In this document: in pieces, positions 22,788 to 31,203 of the stretch
How positions within the stretch are numbered: the first letter of the stretch is position 1
How the letters are laid out: each line of letters begins with the position of its first letter
Source of the DNA: Xylanimicrobium pachnodae JCM 13526 = NBRC 107786
GTDB lineage: Bacteria; Actinomycetota; Actinomycetes; Actinomycetales; Cellulomonadaceae
DNA: 64,000 nucleotides
Assembly (NCBI GenBank): GCA_001592145.1
Contig: BCWJ01000002.1
Coordinates: 1-64,000 of the forward strand
Direction of reading: 5' to 3'
Program-made: the position numbers and the translations under genes
Notes under the pieces: model-generated
The model's database searches: none
What the model was told of the DNA's origin: nothing
Seen by the model: the letters and a program-made list of their open reading frames with translations, nothing else

Positions 22788-23819
22788 TCAGCGTGGGCTG
22801 CGCGGGCTGGGCTTCGGAGCCGGCTTGGGAGCCGAAGGCTTCGGGGCTGCAGGCTTCGGCGTCGCCGCGGCAGGCTTGGGCGCGTCGGCCGGCGGGGTCG
22901 CCGCCGGCTTGGCGGGAGTCCTCGGTGCCGGGCGAGCCGCCGGGCTCGCCGCTGCGGGCTTCGATGCTGCGGGCTTCGATGCTGCGGGCCTCGGTGCGGT
23001 CTGCCTGGAGGGGGCCGACGCCGTCGCGGGCTTCGACGCGGGGCGCGGCGCCGGGGGCGTCCGACGCGGTGCGGGCTCCGCAGCCGGTGCCGGGGCGACG
23101 GGCTGCGCCGCGGCCGACTCGACGGCCGCCGCGACGGCCTTCTCGAAGGAGATGGCCGGGGCGGACTCGACGGGCTCAGGCGCCGGCGCCTGCTCGGCGG
23201 GTTCCTCGGGCGCCTGGTCACCGGCGGCGGCACGGCGTGCCTCCGACTTGGTGATCCGGCCGGCGTTGACCTCCGAGGCGCGCTTGCGCTGCTCAGCCTT
23301 GGCGTCGGCCTTCTTCTTCACGGGACCGAGCACCATGGTCATGTTGCGGCCGTCCTGCTTGGGCATGGACTCGACCGAACCCAGGTCCGAGACCTCGTCC
23401 GCGAGCTTCGAGAGCAGGCGCACACCCATCTCCGGGCGCGACTGCTCGCGACCACGGAACATGATCATGACCTTGACCTTGTCGCCGCCCTCCAGGAACC
23501 GCACGACGTGACCCTTCTTGGTCTCGTAGTCGTGCTGGTCGATCTTGAGGCGGAACCGGATCTCCTTGAGGACGGTGTTCGCCTGGTTGCGCCGGGCCTC
23601 ACGCGCCTTCATGTCGGACTCGTACTTGAACTTGCCGTAGTCCATGAGCTTGGCGACCGGAGGACGTGCGTCCGGGGCGACCTCGACCAGGTCGAGGTCC
23701 GCGTCCTGGGCGAGCTTCAGGGCGACCGCCGTAGCGACAACGCCGACCTGCTCCCCGCCGGGGCCGATGAGCCGGACCTCGGGGACACGGATCCGGTCGT
23801 TGATGCGAGGCTCGCTGAT
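22788..23819 (-). CDS. infC: Translation initiation factor IF-3, AUC start, long low-complexity tail
   Basis: IF-3 checks start-codon pairing on the 30S subunit. No ATG, GTG or TTG is available before the conserved domain. The frame opens with AGGAG, 7 nt, then ATC AGC GAG CCT CGC, giving (M)[18 protein letters not shown]. Initiation at AUC (23817-23819) is therefore inferred; it matches the AUU/AUC autoregulatory starts known for infC. The N-domain is residues 1-70 with the linker MDYGKFKYE at 59, and the C-domain runs to about 168. A further 170 residues are Ala/Pro/Lys-rich. The total of 343 aa is nearly twice E. coli IF-3. The tail DNA has 15-bp tandem repeats at 22951-22995. Confidence 0.93.
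   Translation of the reverse strand: MSEPRINDRIRVPEVRLIGPGGEQVGVVATAVALKLAQDADLDLVEVAPDARPPVAKLMDYGKFKYESDMKAREARRNQANTVLKEIRFRLKIDQHDYETKKGHVVRFLEGGDKVKVMIMFRGREQSRPEMGVRLLSKLADEVSDLGSVESMPKQDGRNMTMVLGPVKKKADAKAEQRKRASEVNAGRITKSEARRAAAGDQAPEEPAEQAPAPEPVESAPAISFEKAVAAAVESAAAQPVAPAPAAEPAPRRTPPAPRPASKPATASAPSRQTAPRPAASKPAASKPAAASPAARPAPRTPAKPAATPPADAPKPAAATPKPAAPKPSAPKPAPKPSPRSPR
22951..22995. repeat. 15-bp tandem repeats in the infC tail
   Basis: Units GCTGCGGGCTTCGAT at 22951-22965 and 22966-22980 are identical, and a third, diverged unit follows at 22981-22995. On the coding strand they give SKPAA-type repeats. The length can change in frame without breaking the gene. Confidence 0.8.
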
Positions 23820-23862
23820 GGTGATGCTCCTAGAAATCGTCGGTGGACCACCAGGAACGAGG

Positions 23863-23898
23863 AAAGGCCCCCGCCCTGAACATCCAGGTGGAGGCCTT
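23863..23898 (-). promoter_or_regulatory. Hairpin in the infC leader
   Basis: On the minus strand AAGGCCTCCACC pairs with GGCGGGGGCCTT (one mismatch, one G-U) around an 11-nt loop and is followed by T and CCTCG. It lies about 40 nt before the infC Shine-Dalgarno. It could act as an attenuator or an L20/IF-3 control structure; this is inference. Confidence 0.35.
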
Positions 23899-24092
23899 CG
23901 GTACGCTCACACCGCGTGACAACTGTCGCGCGAGCACGAGTGGACGGAGCGACCGTCAGGTCTCACCGTCCGACCGGACCCGGCCCCTGTCGGATCGCCG
24001 TGGGCGATGCTCGTCGGAACTCGGGTGGGAGGTTCTCCACTTTGATGCACTCGACGAGGCCCGCGAGGGCACGCCGAGTCGGTCAGTGGGAA

Positions 24093-24098
24093 ACAGTA
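24093..24098 (-). promoter_or_regulatory. Candidate infC operon promoter (extended -10)
   Basis: Minus-strand TGCTACTGT is an extended -10 with hexamer TACTGT at 24093-24098. No good -35. It would give a leader of about 265 nt before infC. The rest of the 380-bp divergent gap (23820-24200) shows only hairpin-rich leader sequence and no gene. Confidence 0.3.
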
Positions 24099-24188
24099 GC
24101 ACGGAACACCTCCGTCCCACACCTGCGGTGCGGTCACCCGGCGACGCGCCGCGGCACCGGGCGGCGGTCGCACCGTTGCCCGTCCTCG

Positions 24189-24194
24189 TAGGAT
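24189..24194 (+). promoter_or_regulatory. Leaderless promoter -10 of the DUF1844 gene
   Basis: TAGGAT is followed by 6 nt and then the ATG at 24201, so the transcript would begin at the start codon. No -35 is recognised, and the Shine-Dalgarno is poor. Confidence 0.45.
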
Positions 24195-24200
24195 GCGCCT

Positions 24201-24551
24201 ATGAGTATCGCCGAGGACGAGACCGGCCAGGCCACCCGAGACATCGCCGACGTCGCCGCCGTGGAGGTCATCACCACCGCCGCCGTGCACCTCATGAGCG
24301 CGGCCGCCGTGAAGTGCGGGCTCGCCGAGGACGCCGACGAGCAGGGCCATCTGGACCTCGACGAGGCGCGCAAGCTCATCAACGCGCTCGCCGCGCTCGT
24401 CACGGCCTCCGCTCCGGACATCGGCTCGATGCACGCCCGCTCGCTGCGCGACGGGCTGCGCTCGCTCCAGCTCGCGTTCCGCGAGGCCTCGACGATCCAG
24501 GACGCACCCGGCGAGGGCCCCGGCGAGAAGTTCACCGGCTCCGTCGTCTAG
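24201..24551 (+). CDS. DUF1844 family protein
   Basis: A small acidic helical protein of 116 aa, of the DUF1844 type found next to infC-rpmI-rplT in many actinobacteria. The visible core is VEVITTAAVHLMSAAAVKCGL, an acidic linker and LDLDEARKLINALAALV. No catalytic motif, signal peptide or clear membrane segment. Function unknown. It is divergent from infC. The start is supported by a TAGGAT hexamer 6 nt upstream (leaderless). Confidence 0.8.
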   Translation: MSIAEDETGQATRDIADVAAVEVITTAAVHLMSAAAVKCGLAEDADEQGHLDLDEARKLINALAALVTASAPDIGSMHARSLRDGLRSLQLAFREASTIQDAPGEGPGEKFTGSVV

Positions 24552-24611
24552 GCCCCGTCGGCGATCAGGCCCACCGAACGACCAGCTCCACCCAACGACG
24601 CGGGGGTACAG

Positions 24612-25229
24612 GTGAGCGAACAGCAGCCCGGCAGCTTCGACCCGGCCGGGTCGTCCGACGCGAGCGTCCCCGGTGCCTTCTACGTCCCGGCACCGCCGTC
24701 GCCCCGCGAGGCAGCTCGGGGGCCGCGGCACGGGAACGCCGTCGTCGTCACGCTCAGCGCCCTGCTCGTCGTGGCACTCACGCTCGCCGGATACCTCTGG
24801 TATGCGGCCGCGGCCTGGCGATCCGGCGCCGACGCCTGGGAGGCACAGGCGCGCACCCAGGGCGCGAGCGTCGCCGAGCTCCAGGCGGAGCTCGACGCGA
24901 CGTCCCAGGAGCTGGCATCCACGCGCGACCAGCTCACCAGCGCTACCGCGCGCATCACGGAGCTCGCCGACGAGAAGGCCCAGCTCGGTGACGAGAACGC
25001 CGTCTCCGGGCAGTACCTCGACTACCAGCGCCGCGTGTCCGAGGCGGCCGGGGTCGTCGCCCGGGCACTCGACCGGTGCACGCAGGGGCAGGCTCAGCTC
25101 ATCACCTACCTGCGCGCACCCGACCAGTACGACGCCGCGGACGTCGAGCGGTACCAGGGCGACGTCGAGAAGCTGTGCCAGCAGGCGAGCGACGCGAACA
25201 CCCAGCTCCAGCAGGAGCTGAGCCAATGA
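24612..25229 (+). CDS. Single-pass membrane protein with a coiled coil
   Basis: A 205-aa protein with no recognised family. A disordered Pro/Ser N-terminus (1-40) is followed by one hydrophobic segment (NAVVVTLSALLVVALTLAGY, about 42-61). Then comes a long heptad-like coiled coil (about 80-135, LQAELDATSQELASTRDQL) and a C-terminal part with two Cys (DRCTQGQ and EKLCQQA) that could form a disulfide outside the cell. It starts at GTG. Its stop overlaps the start of the next gene (ATGA), so it is translationally coupled to the exported serine protease and may be its partner. This last point is inference. Confidence 0.7.
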   Translation: MSEQQPGSFDPAGSSDASVPGAFYVPAPPSPREAARGPRHGNAVVVTLSALLVVALTLAGYLWYAAAAWRSGADAWEAQARTQGASVAELQAELDATSQELASTRDQLTSATARITELADEKAQLGDENAVSGQYLDYQRRVSEAAGVVARALDRCTQGQAQLITYLRAPDQYDAADVERYQGDVEKLCQQASDANTQLQQELSQ

Positions 25230-26086
25230 GCGCCCCCGCACCATCGCGCATGCCGCGCACGCGGGCACCGCGCACGCGGGCACCTCGCACGCGGGCACTG
25301 CGCAGGCCGGCACGACCCGCCGGGAGGCCCGGCCGCGTCGCGGGGACCGTCGTCACGGTCGTCGCCGTGGCCGTGACGACGGCGTGCGGCGTCGTCCCGG
25401 AGTTCCCCACTCTGCCCTCGGCCGCACCATCGCAGATCGAGGCCACCGACCTGGTGCCCAGCGCCGCACCCGCGCCCTCGCTGGACCCGTCTGCAGCGGC
25501 GTCGCTGTCCCCCGACGGGTTCGACGCGGTGCAGCGCATGGCGGTGCGGATCCGCAACATCGGGTGCGGCCAGATCTCCACCGGCTCCGGGTTCGCGATC
25601 GACGACCACACGCTGATCACCAATCGTCACGTCGTCGCCGAGGCCGCGACCCTCCAGGTCAGCACCTACGACGGGCGCGACGTCGAGGTCGCAGCGGCCA
25701 GCACCGCGGACCTGGCGGACCTGGCCGTGGTTCGCACCCGTGACGCGCTGCCGGCGGCGCCGTCCCTCGCCGAGGCGGATCCCACCATCGGTGACGCCGT
25801 CACCGTGGTCGGCTACCCCGAGGGAGGCGCCCTGACCATCACCCAAGGCCACGTCACCGGGACCCAGAAGGACCCACTGCACGAGAACCTCGGCCAGGTG
25901 CTGGTCACCGACGCGCGCGTGGAGCCGGGCTCCTCGGGGTCCGCGGCGCTCGACGACTCCGGGCGCGTGGTCGGCGTCGTCTACGCCAAGACGGACAACG
26001 GACAGTCGTTGCTCGTCCCCATCTCGACGGTGCAGCAGATGCTGGGTGACGCGGGGGCCTTCACCGACGTCACGCCCTGCTCGTGA
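25226..26086 (+). CDS. Exported trypsin-like serine protease, probable lipoprotein
   Basis: An S1-family protease of 286 aa. The triad is visible: His in TNRHVVAEAA, Asp in ADLADLAVVRT and Ser in EPGSSGSAAL. No PDZ domain follows, so it is shorter than HtrA/DegP. The N-terminus has four basic 5-residue repeats (PRTRA-like), a hydrophobic stretch (TVVTVVAVAVTT) and AC, which looks like a lipobox, then a Pro/Ala/Ser linker. It is probably anchored at the outer face of the membrane. It is coupled to the upstream coiled-coil membrane protein by ATGA and convergent with the SseB-like gene, 7 bp apart. Confidence 0.85.
   Translation: MSAPAPSRMPRTRAPRTRAPRTRALRRPARPAGRPGRVAGTVVTVVAVAVTTACGVVPEFPTLPSAAPSQIEATDLVPSAAPAPSLDPSAAASLSPDGFDAVQRMAVRIRNIGCGQISTGSGFAIDDHTLITNRHVVAEAATLQVSTYDGRDVEVAAASTADLADLAVVRTRDALPAAPSLAEADPTIGDAVTVVGYPEGGALTITQGHVTGTQKDPLHENLGQVLVTDARVEPGSSGSAALDDSGRVVGVVYAKTDNGQSLLVPISTVQQMLGDAGAFTDVTPCS
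25253..25312. repeat. Four 15-bp tandem repeats in the protease N-terminus
   Basis: CCGCGCACGCGGGCA occurs at 25253-25267 and 25268-25282, with diverged copies at 25283-25297 and 25298-25312. They encode the PRTRA repeats before the signal segment, adding positive charge to the N-region. Confidence 0.85.
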
Positions 26087-26093
26087 CCCGCGG

Positions 26094-26891
26094 TCAGCGT
26101 GCCGCCGCGATCCGCATCTCCAGGGAGTCGACGCGCTCCGCGACCACCGACGACGCGCCCAGGCGGGCGTTGACCTGCCGCAGGACGCCGTCCAGCCCGG
26201 CCCGGTCGAGACCCGCGTCCAAGGTCAGCACGACGGCGATCTCCGCCCGCCGCCCCGGTTCCGCACCTACGCTCACCACGTGCTGGACCGGTTCGGCCGC
26301 CAGGCGCAGGGCTGCCAGCACCTCCGCGTCCACCGCGGTGCCGTCGATCGCGGGCGACCACGGCTTGCCCTGAGCCATCGCCCACACGGCAGGGCGCGGC
26401 ACGGTGACGGTGACCGGCCCGCCCGGGTCGATGACGAGCAGCGCCCAGTCCTCCCCCACGGCTGACAGTGCGGCTCGCGCGGCCTCGACCGGCACCGGGC
26501 GGGCACTCTCGCGCCACCGCCGCATCGACGCCACGGACGTGAACACGGGCAGGGCTCGGCGCCCATCCTCCGCCTGGAGCGCGACGACGCCCGACGACGC
26601 CTCCTTGTCGACGTGCATCTCGTGACCGTCGACGACGAGCGTCTCCGCGACCTCCAGCTCAGCCAGCACGGGCACCAGGACCCGGCACTCGGCCAGGCGG
26701 GCGACCACGTCGCGCAGCGGGACGGCCCCCGCTGCGTGCCCGGCCAGGAGTGCCTCAAGCTCGGGGTCCGCCGTGCCGTCGTCGCCCGCGAACTGGGACG
26801 TCGGCTGGATGCCGCGCAGGTGACCCGGCAGCGCCCGGCCACCCTGCTCGCTCACTCCGGTCTGCTCACGGCCGGTGGCCGACTCGGTCAC
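26094..26891 (-). CDS. SseB family protein
   Basis: A 265-aa protein of the SseB N-terminal-domain type. The visible core is [23 protein letters not shown], with [25 protein letters not shown] and [10 protein letters not shown] as in actinobacterial SseB-like proteins. It has a second C-terminal domain. Molecular function unknown. The start is GTG, overlapping the priA stop (GTGA), so it is the last gene of the hisC-B-x-H-priA transcript, an arrangement seen in other actinobacteria. Confidence 0.82.
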   Translation of the reverse strand: MTESATGREQTGVSEQGGRALPGHLRGIQPTSQFAGDDGTADPELEALLAGHAAGAVPLRDVVARLAECRVLVPVLAELEVAETLVVDGHEMHVDKEASSGVVALQAEDGRRALPVFTSVASMRRWRESARPVPVEAARAALSAVGEDWALLVIDPGGPVTVTVPRPAVWAMAQGKPWSPAIDGTAVDAEVLAALRLAAEPVQHVVSVGAEPGRRAEIAVVLTLDAGLDRAGLDGVLRQVNARLGASSVVAERVDSLEMRIAAAR

Positions 26892-27622
26892 GGCCGGCCC
26901 GCGACGTCGAGCGCCTCGGGCAGAGTGAACGCCCCGGCGTACAGCGCCTTGCCCACGACGGCGCCCTCGACGCCGGCGCCCACCAGCTCGCGCAGGACCC
27001 GCAGGTCGTCCAGCGACGAGATGCCGCCCGAGGCGACCACGGCGGCGTCCGTGCGCGAGGCCACCTCACGCAGCAGGTCGACGTTCGGGCCACGCAGCGT
27101 GCCGTCCTTCGTCACGTCGGTGACCACGTACCGTGAGCAGCCTGCCGCATCGAGGCGTTCGAGCACCTCCCACAGGTCGCCGCCCTCCTTGGTCCAGCCG
27201 CGCGCCGCGAGCGTCGTGCCGCGCACGTCGAGGCCCACCGCGACCAGATCGCCGTACTTCTCGATGATGCGCGCGGTCCACTCGGGGTTCTCGAGCGCGG
27301 CGGTGCCGATGTTGACGCGCCGGGCACCCGTGGCCAGTGCGCGCTCCAGCGACTCGTCGTCGCGGATGCCGCCCGAGAGCTCCACGTGCACGTCGAGCCG
27401 GTTCACCACGTCGGCCAGCAGCTCGGCGTTGGAGCCGCGACCGAACGCGGCGTCCAGGTCCACGAGATGCACCCACTCGGCACCGCCGGTCTGCCAGTCG
27501 AGCGCGGCGGCGAGCGGGTCGCCGTACGAGGTCTCGGACCCGGCCTCGCCCTGGACGAGCCGGACGGCCTGGCCGTCAGCGACGTCGACGGCGGGCAGGA
27601 GCACGAGGCGGTCGTCGGTCAT
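26888..27622 (-). CDS. priA: Phosphoribosyl isomerase A (HisA/TrpF bifunctional)
   Basis: A TIM-barrel isomerase of 244 aa. The two catalytic Asp are in [14 protein letters not shown] and [15 protein letters not shown]. Actinobacterial HisA homologues of this type usually also do the TrpF reaction of tryptophan synthesis. The dual role is family knowledge; trpF cannot be checked here. The ATG at 27622 has a GGAGAA Shine-Dalgarno. hisH lies 10 bp upstream and the SseB-like gene overlaps the end. Confidence 0.94.
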   Translation of the reverse strand: MTDDRLVLLPAVDVADGQAVRLVQGEAGSETSYGDPLAAALDWQTGGAEWVHLVDLDAAFGRGSNAELLADVVNRLDVHVELSGGIRDDESLERALATGARRVNIGTAALENPEWTARIIEKYGDLVAVGLDVRGTTLAARGWTKEGGDLWEVLERLDAAGCSRYVVTDVTKDGTLRGPNVDLLREVASRTDAAVVASGGISSLDDLRVLRELVGAGVEGAVVGKALYAGAFTLPEALDVAGRP

Positions 27623-27632
27623 GGTTCTCCGT

Positions 27633-28352
27633 TCAGAGGGTGGTGAGCCAGTTCGCGAGCAGGGTGGCCCCTGCGTCGCCCGACTTCTCGGGGTGGAACT
27701 GGGTGGCGGTGAGCGGTCCGTCCTCGACGGCCGCGACGAAGCGGGTGTGGTGCGACGCCCAGGTCACGAGCGGCGGGGTGAAGCGCGGGTCGGCGGCGTC
27801 GTCGTGGCCCTGGGTGAACGTCTGGGCCGCGTACGAGTGGACGAAGTAGAAGCGCTCGTGCTCGATTCCGGAGAACAGCCGCGTCCCGGCGGGCGCCTCG
27901 ACCTGGGACCAACCCATGTGCGGGACCACGGGGGCGTCGAGTCTGTCGACGACGCCGGCCCACTCGCCCAGCCCGTCGGCGGAGGTGCCGTGCTCGACGC
28001 CGCGCTCGAACATGACCTGCATGCCCACGCAGATACCGAGCACGGGGCGACCACCGGCCAGGCGCCGTCCGACCACCTCGTGGCCACGCACCGCCCGCAG
28101 ACCCGCCATGCAGGCGGCGAACGCGCCCACACCGGGAACGACGAGACCGTCGGCCTCGAGTGCGGTGCCACGGTCCGCCGTGAGCTCGACCTGTGCCCCC
28201 ACCCGTTCGAGCGCGCGCACGGCGGACCGGACGTTGCCGAACCCGTAGTCGAGGACGACCACGTGGGGGTGGCCACCACGCGCGCGGCCCCGGGGGGCGG
28301 GATTGAGTTCGGCCGAGACGCTGCCGTCCGCAGGGGACACGGGGAGACTCAC
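27633..28352 (-). CDS. hisH: Imidazole glycerol phosphate synthase, glutaminase subunit
   Basis: A class I glutamine amidotransferase of 239 aa, which supplies ammonia to HisF. The catalytic Cys is in [11 protein letters not shown] and the His-Glu pair in [12 protein letters not shown]. The GTG at 28352 overlaps the stop of the upstream gene (GTGA), giving about 30 residues before the conserved [15 protein letters not shown], a little longer than usual. hisF is not in the window. Confidence 0.95.
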   Translation of the reverse strand: MSLPVSPADGSVSAELNPAPRGRARGGHPHVVVLDYGFGNVRSAVRALERVGAQVELTADRGTALEADGLVVPGVGAFAACMAGLRAVRGHEVVGRRLAGGRPVLGICVGMQVMFERGVEHGTSADGLGEWAGVVDRLDAPVVPHMGWSQVEAPAGTRLFSGIEHERFYFVHSYAAQTFTQGHDDAADPRFTPPLVTWASHHTRFVAAVEDGPLTATQFHPEKSGDAGATLLANWLTTL

Positions 28353-28849
28353 TTCGACTTCTTCGCCTTCCGCGCGATGTTGGTCAGCGTGCGCATGGCC
28401 TTGAACCGGCCGATCTTGCCCGAGGCGATCCCGCCGGGCAGGTCCGCGACCGTGAGCTGCCCGGTCAGCAGGTCCTCGAGCGCCTCGGGTGCGCCGGAGA
28501 GCACGAGACCGGGTGGCAGGTTGCCCTGCGCCGAGCCACCCTCGTACCGCACGCACGTGAGCTGGCCACCGGCCCGGGTGACGAGCACCAGCGCGGCACC
28601 CGAGACGAGCTTCGAGATCGCCTCGGCCGCCCGCTCGGGCGCGTCGCCGGCCGGGTCGCGCAGCACCGCGAGCGCCCCCACCGGCGTCGGGACGGCATCG
28701 ACGTCGAGCTCGGCGATGGCGCACGCCGCCGCGAGCGCCTCGGCGTCGGCGACCTGCGTGAGCAGGACGGCGAACTCGCGTCCCTTCGGGGCGTCGAGGG
28801 AGGACAGGTCGTCGGGGACGACGAAGTCCTCGGGGAGGTCGTCGGTCAC
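28349..28849 (-). CDS. Conserved hypothetical protein between hisB and hisH
   Basis: A 166-aa acidic protein with a basic C-terminal tail ([15 protein letters not shown]). No enzyme motif is recognised. It seems to fold as a mixed alpha/beta protein ([40 protein letters not shown]). The GTG start overlaps the hisB stop (GTGA) and has a GGGAG Shine-Dalgarno. Its stop overlaps hisH, so it is fully embedded in the his operon. A role in histidine metabolism or its regulation is possible only by context. Confidence 0.8.
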   Translation of the reverse strand: MTDDLPEDFVVPDDLSSLDAPKGREFAVLLTQVADAEALAAACAIAELDVDAVPTPVGALAVLRDPAGDAPERAAEAISKLVSGAALVLVTRAGGQLTCVRYEGGSAQGNLPPGLVLSGAPEALEDLLTGQLTVADLPGGIASGKIGRFKAMRTLTNIARKAKKSK

Positions 28850-29445
28850 AGTGCTCCCTTGGTGGACGGGATGCCGTCGACACGCGGGTCGAGCGCGACG
28901 GCGGCGCGCAGGGCGCGCGCGAGGGCCTTGAACTGGGCTTCGACGATGTGGTGGGGGTCGCGGCCCGCGAGGACGCGCACGTGCAGGCAGATGCCGGCGT
29001 GGTGGGCGATCGACTCGAGGACGTGGCGGGTCAGGGATCCGGTGAAGTGGCCCCCGATCAGGTGGTACTCCTGGCCCGCCGGCTCTCCCTCGTGCACCAG
29101 GTAGGGGCGTCCGGAGACGTCGACCACGGCGAGCGCGAGCGCCTCGTCGAGCGGCACGGTCGCGTCGCCGAACCGGCCGATGCCGGCCTTGTCGCCCAGC
29201 GCCGCCTTGAGCGCCTCGCCCAGCACGATCGCGGTGTCCTCGACGGTGTGGTGCGCGTCGATGTGCGTGTCGCCCGTGGCCCGGACGGTCAGGTCGATGA
29301 GGGAGTGCTTGCCCAGCGCGGTGAGCATGTGGTCGAAGAACGGCACGGACGTCGAGATGTCGGTGCGGCCCGTGCCGTCCAGGTCGAGCTCGACGACGAC
29401 GGTCGACTCGCTGGTGGCGCGCTCGATGCGTGCGGTGCGGCTCAT
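28846..29445 (-). CDS. hisB: Imidazoleglycerol-phosphate dehydratase
   Basis: A manganese-dependent dehydratase of 199 aa, the monofunctional form without phosphatase. Metal-binding His clusters are [11 protein letters not shown] near 70 and [12 protein letters not shown] near 165. SVPFFDHML and [12 protein letters not shown] are family signatures. The start overlaps the hisC stop (ATGA). Confidence 0.97.
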   Translation of the reverse strand: MSRTARIERATSESTVVVELDLDGTGRTDISTSVPFFDHMLTALGKHSLIDLTVRATGDTHIDAHHTVEDTAIVLGEALKAALGDKAGIGRFGDATVPLDEALALAVVDVSGRPYLVHEGEPAGQEYHLIGGHFTGSLTRHVLESIAHHAGICLHVRVLAGRDPHHIVEAQFKALARALRAAVALDPRVDGIPSTKGAL

Positions 29446-30581
29446 CGCAGCTCCTTGAGGGTCTCGGTGAGGGCTTCCTTGAATCGGGCGGTCTCCTCGG
29501 GGGTGCCGACGGAGACGCGCAGCCAGCCGGGCGGGCCCACCTCGCGGATGAGCACCCCGCGGTCGAGCAGGCCCTGCCAGAGCGCGCGCCGGTCGTCGAA
29601 CCGCCCGAACAGGACGAAGTTGGCGTCGGTCTCCGCCACGTCCAGGCCCTGCGCGCGCAGCCAGTCGACAAGGGCGTCCCGCTCGTCGCGCAGGGAGGCG
29701 ACCTGCGTGCGCAGCGCCCCGGTGTGCTTGAGCGCGGCCCGAGCCGCCGCCTGTGTGATCGCGGACAGGTGGTACGGCAGCCGCACGACGCGCAGCGCGT
29801 CGACCAGACGCGCCGACGCGGCGAGGTAGCCCAGGCGCAGGCCCGCGGCCCCGAACGCCTTGGACATGGTCCGTGTCACGGCCAGGTTCGGGTGGTCGGC
29901 CAGGAGTTCGAGCGCCGACGGCGTCCCCGCGCGCCGGAACTCCGCGTACGCCTCGTCCACGACGACGACGGCGCCCGCACCGTCGGGGGCGTCGGGCACC
30001 GTGACGCGGGCGGCGGCGGCCAGGACAGCCTCGACCACCGGGAGCGGCAGCGCCGTGCCCGTCGGGTTGTTGGGGCTGGTCAGCAGGATGACGGAGGGCT
30101 GCTCGCGCTCGATCACGTCGACGGCGTGGCCGGCGTCGATGGTGAAGTCCTCGCTCCGGCGCCCCGCGACCCACCGCGTGTGCGTGTCGCGCGCGTACTC
30201 GGGATACATCGAGTAGGTGGGCGCGAAGCTGACGACCGTGCGGCCAGGCCCGCCGAACGCCTGGAGCAGGTGGAGCATGACCTCGTTGGACCCGTTGGCG
30301 GCCCAGATCTGCTCGGGCGCGAGCGCCACGCCCGACTCCTGCCCCAGGTACGCGGCCAGGTCGCCGCGCAGTGCGAGTGCCTCGCGGTCGGGGTAGCGGT
30401 TCAGGCCGCGCGCCGCCGCCGCGACGTCGGCGGCGATGGTGGCGACGACGTCGTCGGACGGGGGGTACGGGTTCTCGTTGACATTGAGCAGCACGGGGAC
30501 GTCGAGCTGCGGAGCGCCGTACGGTTCCTCGCCGGCCAGCTCGGGGCGCAGCGGGAGCAGCCCTGGTGTCGGGGTGGTCAC
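29442..30581 (-). CDS. hisC: Histidinol-phosphate aminotransferase
   Basis: A PLP enzyme of fold type I, 379 aa. The PLP lysine is in [16 protein letters not shown], and [12 protein letters not shown] and [12 protein letters not shown] are family segments. It starts at GTG (30581). A -10 TAGACT ends 6 nt before it, so the his transcript from hisC is probably leaderless. It is first gene of hisC-B-x-H-priA-sseB. In most actinobacteria hisD sits directly upstream; here hisD is about 4.5 kb away. Confidence 0.96.
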   Translation of the reverse strand: MTTPTPGLLPLRPELAGEEPYGAPQLDVPVLLNVNENPYPPSDDVVATIAADVAAAARGLNRYPDREALALRGDLAAYLGQESGVALAPEQIWAANGSNEVMLHLLQAFGGPGRTVVSFAPTYSMYPEYARDTHTRWVAGRRSEDFTIDAGHAVDVIEREQPSVILLTSPNNPTGTALPLPVVEAVLAAAARVTVPDAPDGAGAVVVVDEAYAEFRRAGTPSALELLADHPNLAVTRTMSKAFGAAGLRLGYLAASARLVDALRVVRLPYHLSAITQAAARAALKHTGALRTQVASLRDERDALVDWLRAQGLDVAETDANFVLFGRFDDRRALWQGLLDRGVLIREVGPPGWLRVSVGTPEETARFKEALTETLKELR

Positions 30582-30587
30582 GCGGTC

Positions 30588-30593
30588 AGTCTA
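30588..30593 (-). promoter_or_regulatory. Leaderless promoter -10 of hisC
   Basis: Minus-strand TAGACT, then 6 nt, then GTG. No clear -35. It would give the hisC operon its own promoter after separation from hisD. Confidence 0.45.
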
Positions 30594-30655
30594 CGAAAGG
30601 CGCACGGCCCGACGGGCCGCATCTCACGGGCGTGAGCGGTGTCACGCGCACACCG

Positions 30656-31096
30656 TCATGCGAGGACGACGTCGTCGCCCTGGATGGTGACGGCGATCGC
30701 GGCGAGCGGCTCCCGCGCGGGCCCGCCCAGCACCGCACCGTCGGCCAGCGCGAAGCGGGAGCCGTGGCACGGGCAGTCCAGCTCGCCGTCGGCGGGCGCG
30801 ACCTTGCACCCGGCGTGCGTGCACACCGAGCTGAACAGGTGCACCTCGTCTGACGCCGGGCGGGTCAGGAGCAGCGCATGCCCGTCGACGTCGACGGCGA
30901 TCGCACCTCCGACCGGCACGTCGGAGAGTGCGGCGATCCGGGTGCCCGCGCCACGGGCCGCGACGGCGGAGGCGTCGTCGGCGGGGGTGGCACGCGACTC
31001 GACGCACGCGGTGAGGAGCCCCGCGGCGGCGAGCCCGGCACCGGCGCCGAGCACGACCTGACGGCGGGTAGGGCCAAGTGGTTCACGGGCGTCCAT
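30656..31096 (-). CDS. Rieske [2Fe-2S] domain lipoprotein
   Basis: A 146-aa exported Rieske protein. The N-terminus has a twin-arginine-like motif (TRRQVVLGAG), a hydrophobic stretch and a lipobox Cys (GLLTACVE), which suggests Tat export and membrane anchoring. The cluster ligands are CTHAGC and CPCHGS (two Cys, two His). It is a stand-alone electron-transfer domain, not the bc1 subunit; the partner is unknown. It is divergent from recQ and lies 74 bp upstream of hisC on the same strand. Confidence 0.88.
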   Translation of the reverse strand: MDAREPLGPTRRQVVLGAGAGLAAAGLLTACVESRATPADDASAVAARGAGTRIAALSDVPVGGAIAVDVDGHALLLTRPASDEVHLFSSVCTHAGCKVAPADGELDCPCHGSRFALADGAVLGGPAREPLAAIAVTIQGDDVVLA

Positions 31097-31191
31097 AGGC
31101 CCATCATGGCCCGGACGCTGCCCCCGGCCGAACCAGGGGCGCCGTGGCGCACCGGCCTGGCACCAGGGGGCCGCGCGTGGGTGGCGGCGCC

Positions 31192-31197
31192 TACGAT
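31192..31197 (+). promoter_or_regulatory. Leaderless promoter -10 of recQ
   Basis: TACGAT followed by 6 nt and the GTG at 31204. It supports that start codon, since no Shine-Dalgarno is present. Confidence 0.4.
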
Positions 31198-31203
31198 CGC
31201 GAC

